From the NCBI GenBank assembly GCA_964367055.1, contig CAYIWD010000019.1:1-10859 (forward strand): a stretch of 10,859 nucleotides of DNA. The letters run 5' to 3'. How positions within the stretch are numbered: position 1 is the first letter of the stretch; each line of letters begins with the position of its first letter. Positions 1-6,098 of the stretch are shown here, one piece after another. The notes beneath the pieces are model-generated. The model saw only the letters and a list, made by a program, of their open reading frames with translations. It ran no database searches and was not told the DNA's origin. Both the position numbers and the translations under genes were made by a program. This stretch comes from UM-FILTER-39-64 sp964367055. GTDB taxonomy: Bacteria; Patescibacteriota; Minisyncoccia; UBA6257; UBA9933.

Positions 1-3
1 GAA

Positions 4-110
4 ACCCCGCAGCCGACCGAGCATGGTCCCCCGACCGCGGTCGGGGGTCGGTCGGCGAGGACAAACGAGCGGAGTCGCTGGACGGAGCGAAGTGGGTTGA
101 GGAGGGAAAG
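4..110. repeat. GC-rich inverted-repeat segment, no gene
   Basis: This stretch is strikingly rich in G and C compared with the AT-rich DNA around it. Bases 28-47 form a perfect 20-bp palindrome (CCCCC, GACCGCGGTC, GGGGG). Outside it, 12-20 (GCCGACCGA) pairs with 48-56 (TCGGTCGGC), so the whole block could fold into one long hairpin with a 7-nt bulge at 21-27. It is followed by GCGGAGT (69-75) and GAGCGAAGT (85-93), a pair of words that recurs inside the element near 7.9 kb. No reading frame, tRNA or recognised RNA family is apparent. It could be a degenerate intergenic repeat, a structured RNA, or the 3' end of something lying outside the window. It lies downstream of the antiporter gene, so it may also act at the 3' end of that transcript. 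Confidence 0.5.
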
Positions 111-137
111 AAAATTCTCTACAAAAAGATTTTGTAC

Positions 138-1817
138 CTACGCCTCCCTCATCATTTTTATATCATTATTTTTTAATTGCTCAAGAATTTTAAGCTCTGG
201 ATCAATGCTAATGCTTTTACCTAAATATTGGCCAGAGGTTAAATAAGGGAGTAAAACATAATCCGCTCCTTTACCATAAAAAAACTTAGCGTCTTTTTCG
301 TTTTCAGCGCGGAGGATAATTTTGGGCCGGGTTTTTTCTCTTGGAACGTTATTTAAAATTTCATTTAATAGCCCTAAATTATCCTCAAAGTCCGGGCTGG
401 TACAAATTATTAACCGCGCTGAATTTAAATTTGCCCTACTTATTATTTCGCTGTCGCTAATATCGCCGAAAATCACATTGTAATTCTGCTTTCTAAGCCG
501 AGCGATGACATCTGGGTCAAAATCAATAACCAATAGATCGTCTTTTGGCAAGTGGCTCGCAATATTTTCGCCAACTCGATGGCTGCCGATTAAAACGATT
601 GGTTTACAAAAACTTAATTCCCCGTAATATTCTGCTTTTTTAACCCGGCGCTCAAACACATTCAAAAATTGCGAAAGCCGCCGAAAAATCTGTTCAGCGT
701 AGATAATTAAATAAGTTGAAAGAGTAATGGTAATAATTCCTACAGCTGTAATTAAAGAGACCACACGATTATTAAGGTGCCCCAATTTTAATCCCAAACC
801 AGCTAAAATTAAACTGAATTCTGAAATCTGCGCCACAGTCACGCCGCATAAAAAACCAGTTCTTTTCCGATAGCCGAGCATTCCCATAATAATTAAAACA
901 ATCAAAGGATTGCCGATTAAAACAAAGATTGAAAAAATTATAATTGGTAAAGTTAAACCGGAAAAATTAGAGAAAACAAGCGACGAGCCCAAAATTACAA
1001 AAAATATCAAAATAAAAAAATCTCGTAAGGATTTAATTTTGGCGGAAATTTGAAAATTTTCTGAAGAATTAGCGAGAGCTAAGCCAGCCAAAAATCCTCC
1101 GATTTCAATTGAAAAGCCAGCTTTAACCGCTAAAGTGGCTACGCCAAAGCACCAAGCCAAACTGGTTAAAAATAAAAGTTCTTGTGAGCGGCTAATTTTA
1201 TCAAAAAGCAGGGGTAAAATTTTTCGGCCCAAATAAAGCATTGCCGCAAACAGAGCAAGGCCTTTGATGGTAGTTAAAAAGATGTCATTAAAGGAAACCC
1301 CATGTCCATTTTGAATGCCGGCCAAGAATATTAAAATTAAAATCGCGACGACATCTTGCACTAACAAGAATCCAATACTGATTTTTCCATATAAACTATT
1401 GGTGTCTCTTTTTTCTGAAAGAAGTTTAACGACAATAATGGTGCTAGAAAATGTCAGGGCAATTCCGATATAGGCCGCTTGAAGCGTGTTGAAGCCAAAA
1501 AGCTGCGCAATGTAAAAGCCGGGAATAAAAGTAAAAATAATTTGAGCAATACCCACTAAAAGCGACGCCTTGCCCACTAATCTTAAAGAAGAATAATTTA
1601 TCTCTAAACCTATTAAAAAAAGCAGGAACATTAATCCCAGCTCGGAAAAAGTTTGGAATAAATCTTTATTGGTTAAATGGAAAAAACCGAAAACACCTAT
1701 GATAATACCTGAAAAAATATAAGCTAAAATAATTGGTTGTTTAAAAAGCCTGGCGGCAATTCCCAGACCAGCGGCGATTAAAATAATAATTGACAACTCA
1801 AAAATACCGGTAGACAT
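138..1817 (-). CDS. CPA2-family monovalent cation:proton antiporter with RCK_N (TrkA-N) domain
   Basis: A 559-residue inner-membrane protein expected to exchange K+ or Na+ for protons, contributing to pH and ion homeostasis. Residues 1 to about 385 are a chain of hydrophobic segments typical of the Na+/H+ exchanger fold, with FLIGLEIN (67-74) and LLVQDVVAI (151-159), the Gln-Asp pair of KefB/KefC-like CPA2 members. Residues about 405-525 are a Rossmann-type RCK_N domain: a beta strand into GSHRVG (411-416, a variant of GxGxxG), then the acidic strand end VIDFDP (430-435), which suggests control by a bound nucleotide. The protein ends soon after this domain with no RCK_C domain. The ATG lies 11 bp after the stop of the upstream membrane-protein gene, and AAAAGGGA (1830-1823) sits 5 nt before it as a ribosome site, so the two genes are probably co-transcribed. 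The transported ion cannot be decided from sequence. Confidence 0.9.
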   Translation of the reverse strand: MSTGIFELSIIILIAAGLGIAARLFKQPIILAYIFSGIIIGVFGFFHLTNKDLFQTFSELGLMFLLFLIGLEINYSSLRLVGKASLLVGIAQIIFTFIPGFYIAQLFGFNTLQAAYIGIALTFSSTIIVVKLLSEKRDTNSLYGKISIGFLLVQDVVAILILIFLAGIQNGHGVSFNDIFLTTIKGLALFAAMLYLGRKILPLLFDKISRSQELLFLTSLAWCFGVATLAVKAGFSIEIGGFLAGLALANSSENFQISAKIKSLRDFFILIFFVILGSSLVFSNFSGLTLPIIIFSIFVLIGNPLIVLIIMGMLGYRKRTGFLCGVTVAQISEFSLILAGLGLKLGHLNNRVVSLITAVGIITITLSTYLIIYAEQIFRRLSQFLNVFERRVKKAEYYGELSFCKPIVLIGSHRVGENIASHLPKDDLLVIDFDPDVIARLRKQNYNVIFGDISDSEIISRANLNSARLIICTSPDFEDNLGLLNEILNNVPREKTRPKIILRAENEKDAKFFYGKGADYVLLPYLTSGQYLGKSISIDPELKILEQLKNNDIKMMREA

Positions 1818-1828
1818 TTATATCCCTT

Positions 1829-2272
1829 TTATATTAAGTACAGAATTATTCCTATTGGTACAAATATGAAATATTCCGCTGGAGCAATGAACCACCAATG
1901 GTGCGCGTGCCACCAAATTTTGTCGCGTTTAAAATTTCTAATGGAAAATTTTGGGTTTAAAACGAACCATAGAAAATCTTCCAATACCCAGAATAAAATA
2001 AAAAATGAGATGATTTTAATTTCTATTGCCCAAGAAAAATAGGTGAATACAAAAATTATGTGGACAAAAGATAAGATAAGAAGATTTACCCATACATGAT
2101 AACCTGTTGCTGGTCTTCCGCCGAAGAACACTTTACTTATCCAATGTTCGCGAGAGAGCCGCCAGGTGGGCAATTTTTCCGCCCAACCAAACTCTCCTTC
2201 TATTTCAATTTCAAGCTTTGCTACGATAAAACTCAGCCAAAACAAAAATAAGAAAAAGAAAATATGATTCAT
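1829..2272 (-). CDS. Conserved uncharacterised membrane protein with His-rich motif
   Basis: A 147-residue protein of unknown function with about four hydrophobic segments (roughly residues 1-18, 62-80, 83-105 and 128-147). Conserved-looking polar motifs lie between them: EGEFGWAEKLPTWR (25-38), GGRPATGYH (51-59), LEDFLWFVLNP (97-107) and KIWWHAHHWWF (118-128). I recognise this combination from uncharacterised proteins of archaea and bacteria but know no assigned activity. The clustered Glu/Asp (98-99) and His (122, 124, 125) could bind a metal, which is inference. It is the first gene of a two-gene unit with the antiporter 11 bp downstream. The ATG at 2272 has no Shine-Dalgarno; a promoter ends 7 nt before it, which supports this start and a leaderless message. 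Confidence 0.8.
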   Translation of the reverse strand: MNHIFFFLFLFWLSFIVAKLEIEIEGEFGWAEKLPTWRLSREHWISKVFFGGRPATGYHVWVNLLILSFVHIIFVFTYFSWAIEIKIISFFILFWVLEDFLWFVLNPKFSIRNFKRDKIWWHAHHWWFIAPAEYFIFVPIGIILYLI

Positions 2273-2279
2273 ATATATA

Positions 2280-2308
2280 AAAATAGCATTTTTTTAACAC
2301 TTGTTCAA
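2280..2308 (-). promoter_or_regulatory. Promoter of the 147-aa membrane protein/antiporter unit
   Basis: On the minus strand, TTGAAC (2308-2303) is a -35 candidate and TATTTT (2285-2280) a -10 candidate, 17 bp apart. Both match the sigma70 consensus at 4 of 6 positions. The -10 box ends 7 nt before the ATG, so transcription would start at or next to the start codon. Confidence 0.5.
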
Positions 2309-2331
2309 GATTATTTATACACAAGTCAATA

Positions 2332-2360
2332 TTGGAAAAAGCACCAATATATTATATAAT
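2332..2360 (+). promoter_or_regulatory. Promoter of the PAP2-GT2-DedA operon
   Basis: TTGGAA (2332-2337), a 17-bp spacer and a perfect TATAAT (2355-2360) form a good sigma70 promoter. The -10 box overlaps an in-frame ATG at 2359, and the -35 box contains an in-frame TTG that opens the longest frame. Neither codon can lie within the transcript this promoter makes, so translation should start at ATG 2371, with a leader of only about 3-4 nt. Confidence 0.65.
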
Positions 2361-2370
2361 GAAAATTAGT

Positions 2371-2997
2371 ATGTCTCAATTGTCCGACCGCAAGTTTCTG
2401 CTTTCGTTCATAACGGCTTTTTTGTTTTTGGCTATAAGTATAACCGCGACTTATTTCACCATACAATACGTCAACGAAAAAGCTAGCAATTCGGTTACCG
2501 ATATTGTTTTAAGCAATATCCCTGTTTTTGACGTTGACGGTATTTTTGTTTACGGTCCGGTTATTTTTTGGATTCTCCTAGGGCTTTACGTTGTTTTTTT
2601 TGAATTCAAGAAAACTCCGTTTATGCTGAAAAGCATTTCGCTTTTTGTGGTAATACGCGCTGTTTTTATGACTCTGACTCATATCGGGCCGTTTCCTGAC
2701 CAGATTAACACCACTGTTTCAAATTCTTTTTTTTCTGTTTTTACCTCTGGCAGCGACCTGTTTTTTTCCAGCCACACCGGCCTGCCGTTTTTGATGGCTC
2801 TGATTTTCTGGGAAAATAAATATGTTCGCTGGTCTTGTCTTTTGTCGTCATTTTTCTTTGGAACAATAGTACTGATGGCTCATCTTCATTATTCAATAGA
2901 TGTGGCGGCTGCGTTTTTCATCACTTATACCATATATCACTTGGCGAAAAAGTGGTTTAAAACAGAACAAGAATTTTTTGCGGAAAAAATTTTATGA
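2371..2997 (+). CDS. PAP2_C (sphingomyelin-synthase-like) membrane phosphatase
   Basis: A 208-residue polytopic membrane protein of the PAP2/phosphatidic acid phosphatase superfamily, closest by motif to its sphingomyelin-synthase-like (PAP2_C) branch. The catalytic pattern is visible: SDLFFSSHTG (128-137, His135) and HLHYSIDV (171-178, His173 and Asp177), the His/His/Asp triad used to form a phospho-His intermediate. An Arg-containing motif with THIGPFP (103-109) sits where this branch has its third conserved motif. Expected substrates are lipid phosphates or diphosphates such as undecaprenyl diphosphate or phosphatidic acid; transfer of a head group is also possible. The start is ATG 2371, because the promoter's -10 box covers the next upstream ATG. 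Its TGA overlaps the ATG of the glycosyltransferase by 4 bp, a sign of translational coupling. Confidence 0.8.
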   Translation: MSQLSDRKFLLSFITAFLFLAISITATYFTIQYVNEKASNSVTDIVLSNIPVFDVDGIFVYGPVIFWILLGLYVVFFEFKKTPFMLKSISLFVVIRAVFMTLTHIGPFPDQINTTVSNSFFSVFTSGSDLFFSSHTGLPFLMALIFWENKYVRWSCLLSSFFFGTIVLMAHLHYSIDVAAAFFITYTIYHLAKKWFKTEQEFFAEKIL

Positions 2998-3710
2998 GAT
3001 ATTCTGTTATCATACCAGCTCATAACGAAGCGGAAAATATAGTTAATGCTATTAACGCTTTAAAAGCGCAAAATATCCAGAGAAAAGATTTTGAAATCAT
3101 AGTGGTTGATAATCTTTCAACCGACAACACTTATGAAAAAGCGCTTGAGGCCGGCGCTGATATTGTAGTTAAAGGAAATAAAAAAGGCGCTAATATGGCG
3201 CGACAAGCCGGCTTTGAAAATTCCAAAGGACAAATCTCAGTTTTTTTGGATGCGGATTGTATTCCGCCTCGCAATTGGTTGGAAAAAATAACCAAAGATT
3301 TATCTAAATCAGGCATCGCAGCGGTTTCCGGCCCTTACGATTACAACTTTAAAGGAATTTATTGGGTGATTAATTATATTTACACAAATTGGGTAGCACC
3401 GCCTGGCACGCGAATCTTACAATTTATTTTCAGAAAAAAAGCGGGAATTATAATTGGCGGAAATTTTGCTGCTAGAAGAGAGGTAATTGACGCCATAGGC
3501 GGTTTGCCTCCACTGGCTTTTTGGGGAGATGACGCGACTATTGCCATGCTTATTAGCCGCAAAGTAGGCAAGGTTTTATTTGATTTAAAATTAATAGTAA
3601 AAAGCTGCGACGATCGTTTCGAGAGAATAGGTTTTTTTAAATTAGGATTCAAGTACTTAGTTGAATACATTAAGGCATTTTTCAACGCTGATTCTTTTAT
3701 TAAAAAATAA
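2994..3710 (+). CDS. Family 2 glycosyltransferase
   Basis: A 238-residue GT-A fold enzyme expected to transfer a sugar from a nucleotide donor to a lipid or glycan on the inner face of the membrane. Typical signatures run in order: YSVIIPAHNEAENI (3-16), EIIVVDNLSTDNT (34-46), the metal- and nucleotide-binding DAD (86-88), GGNFAARREVIDAIGG (155-170) and WGDD (177-180), the likely catalytic-base region. The C-terminal part (211-238) is amphipathic or weakly hydrophobic but is not a clear membrane span. The gene starts inside the stop region of the PAP2 gene (ATGA overlap) and ends 1 bp before DedA, so it is the middle gene of a tight operon. Donor and acceptor cannot be told; a polyprenyl-phosphate acceptor is a reasonable guess from the context. 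Confidence 0.85.
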   Translation: MRYSVIIPAHNEAENIVNAINALKAQNIQRKDFEIIVVDNLSTDNTYEKALEAGADIVVKGNKKGANMARQAGFENSKGQISVFLDADCIPPRNWLEKITKDLSKSGIAAVSGPYDYNFKGIYWVINYIYTNWVAPPGTRILQFIFRKKAGIIIGGNFAARREVIDAIGGLPPLAFWGDDATIAMLISRKVGKVLFDLKLIVKSCDDRFERIGFFKLGFKYLVEYIKAFFNADSFIKK

Positions 3711-3711
3711 A

Positions 3712-4311
3712 ATGCAGGAATTTTTAATTCACTTAGTTGCTAATTATCCTTACGCTGTCTACGCTTTTATTATTCTTACCGCCACAGCCGAAGGACCAAT
3801 TTTATCAATCGTTGGAGGCATACTTCTAAAAATGGGATATTTTTCATTTTTTCCTCTTTATGGGGCGTTAATGCTCGGCGATTTGATTGGTGACACGGCT
3901 TGGTATTTAATAGGGTTCCATTTCGGACACGGCTTTGTTCTGCGTTTTGGAAAATATTTTAATGTCACCGAGGAACGCGTTTCAAGGGTTCAAAAGATAT
4001 TTCATCGTTATAAAAATTCAATTCTTTTCATTTCAAAAATCAGCAACGGCTTGGGTTTTGCTATTGTTACTTTACTTACTGCCGGCATGGTCCGTATTCC
4101 TTTTAGGCGCTATATTTTTATAAACCTAAGCGGTCAATTTATTTGGTCTGGGGTCTTAATAGCTACCGGCTATTTTTTTAGTCATTTATACGTCGAGCTG
4201 GATACTTTATTCGGACGTATGTCGGTTATCGCGCTATTTGCACTTTTACTTGTTATATTTTTAGGAGCCAGAAATTATGTGCGCAGCAAAATTGAGGAAT
4301 CTGCTGACTAA
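3712..4311 (+). CDS. DedA-family membrane protein (putative lipid-carrier flippase)
   Basis: A 199-residue membrane protein of the DedA/SNARE-associated family, some members of which return undecaprenyl phosphate or other lipids across the membrane. Family features visible are TATAEGPILSIVGG (23-36, with Glu27), GDLIGDTAWYLIG (56-68), and the segment from SKISNG to AGMVRIPFRRY (108-134), followed by FINLSGQFIWSGVLIATGY. Charged residues Glu27, Asp57 and Arg128 fall where the family keeps functional acids and arginines; Lys109 stands near a position where Arg is common. I chose ATG 3712, one base after the glycosyltransferase stop, because the longer frame would start inside that gene. There is no Shine-Dalgarno; coupling to the upstream stop is likely. 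The gene ends 3 bp from the convergent hydrolase-like gene, and no terminator is seen. Confidence 0.85.
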   Translation: MQEFLIHLVANYPYAVYAFIILTATAEGPILSIVGGILLKMGYFSFFPLYGALMLGDLIGDTAWYLIGFHFGHGFVLRFGKYFNVTEERVSRVQKIFHRYKNSILFISKISNGLGFAIVTLLTAGMVRIPFRRYIFINLSGQFIWSGVLIATGYFFSHLYVELDTLFGRMSVIALFALLLVIFLGARNYVRSKIEESAD

Positions 4312-4314
4312 AAA

Positions 4315-4818
4315 TTATTGCAATATAAGTTTAGAGATGATTACGACCGCAATGATTAAGATGATTTGGGACAATAATCCGTAAGGCAACGCAAAAATAT
4401 CTTCTTTGCCATTAACGCGAATATGCAATTTTTGAAGAGTTATAAGCGGCTCGCGACGAATTTTAAAATAAGCGAATTGCAAGGCGTCTGGCAAAACTCC
4501 GCCTAAAGCTCCGGCTAAGAGAGGTAAAGAAAAATTTATAAAACTAATTGCGCCTTGGAAAACAAAAATAGCTAGCGCAACGCCAGAGCAAAAATCAATG
4601 ATAACGAGAATCAAATCTCTGATAAAGCGTCGGTCCAAAATCATATCTTTTTTAAGCGGGTCTTTTTCATCCCTGATAAGCGAAGCCAATGGATATGCCC
4701 AGTGAGGAATAGCGTCAATTAAAAAATGGCTTATAAATCCGAGAGCGAAAGATTCATAGGGGTTTAAAACTAATCGGCCAACAGCGGCGCCAACAATAGC
4801 GTGGGTTGTTAAAATCAT
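4315..4818 (-). CDS. Membrane protein with YdjM/DUF457-like metal-hydrolase pattern
   Basis: A 167-residue protein with several hydrophobic segments (roughly 70-92, 97-112 and 147-166). The N-terminal half carries a His/Asp pattern resembling YdjM-like membrane metal-dependent hydrolases: THAIVGAAVG (5-14, His6), SHFLIDAIPHW (30-40, His31, Asp35, His39) and GGVLPD (106-111, Asp111). The residues could hold a metal ion, but the match is by pattern only and the substrate is unknown; a phospholipid would be one guess. It begins 1 bp after the stop of the secreted GH18 gene (TAA-T-ATG) with no Shine-Dalgarno, so it is the second gene of that transcript and probably relies on ribosomes finishing the first. 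Confidence 0.6.
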   Translation of the reverse strand: MILTTHAIVGAAVGRLVLNPYESFALGFISHFLIDAIPHWAYPLASLIRDEKDPLKKDMILDRRFIRDLILVIIDFCSGVALAIFVFQGAISFINFSLPLLAGALGGVLPDALQFAYFKIRREPLITLQKLHIRVNGKEDIFALPYGLLSQIILIIAVVIISKLILQ

Positions 4819-4819
4819 A

Positions 4820-6004
4820 TTATTTCATCATTTGCCAAAGAATAGGGTCTTGTTCGCTGTCCCATTTGAAAAAAATTACGCCGCGAAGTCCTAATTTTTT
4901 GGCCAGGTCTATTTTTTGCTTGGCTGATTGAGCGTCAGAAAAAGAAACAAAGCGAGTTACAGGCGTACTCGTTCCAATTGAGGTAATAGCTAACGGTTTA
5001 GTTGAGGAAACATACCAAGTTAGTGATTTTGAAACACTATCAACAAAGGTGCTGGTTGAGTAAGTAAAACTTAATTCTCCAGCGCTGTTACGTTTTGGAA
5101 TAGCAGCAACAGTGGCGGAGCGAATTATCGCTTGAAAAAAAGTGTGGCTTCTTAATCTACGATAAGTTGTAATTCCATTTTCCCAAGTCGCTTCGTATTC
5201 ATAGCCATAAGTCGGAATACCGAGCATGATTTTTTTGGGGCTGATGGTTTTCGTGGCTTCTTTTATTATTTTTTCCGCCCAAGCTGGGTCAGCTATTGGC
5301 GCGTAAAATTCTCCATTTCCTTTTATTGCATCTAATTTTACATCAATCACGCCCTGGTCATAGGCCATTATTCTTACTTCGTCGCAATATTTATTTAACG
5401 CTACATAGTCATTAGCGTATTGGGTATCAAGGTCGGTGCCGGTTTGCGTATATCTTGAAGAAACTGGCATCCGCGGTTCAATGGTACAAGAAAGAGTTTT
5501 TCCCAAGGGGTGAAGTCGGATGGCGAGCCCGTAAATGAAAGTGGCAAAATAAGGATTGGTTTCAGCGAGTTTGGCTTCATAGTCAATATCAATGCCGTCA
5601 AATTTTTGGTCTTTGACAAGTTTTGTAATGGCGTCTTCGTGGGCAATGCGCGTTGTTTTATTTGATAAAAGCTTATGAATCGCTGGGCCGTCAAACCAAG
5701 CAATTGTCGGAATAATCTTTATTTTCATATCACGTAAAGCTGATAGCCAATTAGGCCAGAAACCCTCGGTAATTTTAAGCACGTCTACTAATTTGCCACT
5801 GCTAGAAACTTCATAAGAAAACGGGCTGATTTCCTGAAATTTTTCTAAACTTAAAGAAATATTATTAGCGCCGGATTGTTTTTTCCAAAATGGCAGCCAG
5901 CCAGCGTAATAAAATTTATTAGTCGCGGCAAAAGAATTAAAACTCGGAAAAATAAAAGAGGCGATAGCGATTAAAAGTATTATAAATTTTAAGGTTTTTT
6001 TCAT
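4820..6004 (-). CDS. Secreted glycoside hydrolase family 18 protein
   Basis: A 394-residue exported glycosidase, related by motif to chitinases and the spore-cortex YaaH-type branch of GH18, that should cut beta-1,4 bonds next to N-acetylglucosamine. Residues 1-27 are a signal peptide (Lys-Lys start, hydrophobic core, SFAA end) and no lipobox Cys is present. The TIM barrel begins at FYYAGWLPFW (31-40). The catalytic motif DGIDIDYE (136-143) is intact with Glu143 as the acid; RIMAYDQ (211-217) and GVIFFKWDSEQDP (375-387) close the active site. No separate sugar- or wall-binding domain is seen. ATG 6004 is chosen because it begins the signal peptide; the longer frame from 6112 would run through the divergent promoter region into typA. 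Possible roles are remodelling its own wall or acting on a host or neighbour surface, which is inference. Confidence 0.88.
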   Translation of the reverse strand: MKKTLKFIILLIAIASFIFPSFNSFAATNKFYYAGWLPFWKKQSGANNISLSLEKFQEISPFSYEVSSSGKLVDVLKITEGFWPNWLSALRDMKIKIIPTIAWFDGPAIHKLLSNKTTRIAHEDAITKLVKDQKFDGIDIDYEAKLAETNPYFATFIYGLAIRLHPLGKTLSCTIEPRMPVSSRYTQTGTDLDTQYANDYVALNKYCDEVRIMAYDQGVIDVKLDAIKGNGEFYAPIADPAWAEKIIKEATKTISPKKIMLGIPTYGYEYEATWENGITTYRRLRSHTFFQAIIRSATVAAIPKRNSAGELSFTYSTSTFVDSVSKSLTWYVSSTKPLAITSIGTSTPVTRFVSFSDAQSAKQKIDLAKKLGLRGVIFFKWDSEQDPILWQMMK

Positions 6005-6013
6005 AGCTATAGT

Positions 6014-6043
6014 ATTATTACAGATTGGGAGTCCCTTGGTCAA
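6014..6043 (-). promoter_or_regulatory. Promoter of the GH18 unit
   Basis: On the minus strand, TTGACC (6043-6038, 5 of 6) and AATAAT (6019-6014, 5 of 6) are 18 bp apart. The -10 box ends 9 nt before ATG 6004, which predicts a leader of about 2-3 nt. It diverges from the typA promoter starting at 6061. Confidence 0.55.
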
Positions 6044-6060
6044 GAACGAAAATTTTATCT

Positions 6061-6089
6061 TTGACAAAAATCTAATTTTCTTATACACT
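6061..6089 (+). promoter_or_regulatory. Promoter of typA
   Basis: A perfect TTGACA (6061-6066) is followed after 17 bp by TACACT (6084-6089, 4 of 6). The -10 box ends 9 nt before ATG 6099, so the message should be nearly leaderless. It also shows that the in-frame TTG at 6036 is not the start. Confidence 0.7.
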
Positions 6090-6098
6090 AAAATTTCT

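Noticed and set aside
1..110. End of an rRNA or tRNA gene at the window start
   Set aside because: No T-loop, CCA end or recognisable 16S/23S/5S sequence; only palindromic GC-rich DNA.
120..136. Small hairpin TACAAAA-AGA-TTTTGTA as terminator of the antiporter gene
   Set aside because: Stem is only A/T-rich with one G/C pair, and no T run follows on the minus strand.
6036..6098. Upstream TTG start for typA
   Set aside because: The extension covers the TTGACA promoter and the homologous TypA beginning is at ATG 6099.
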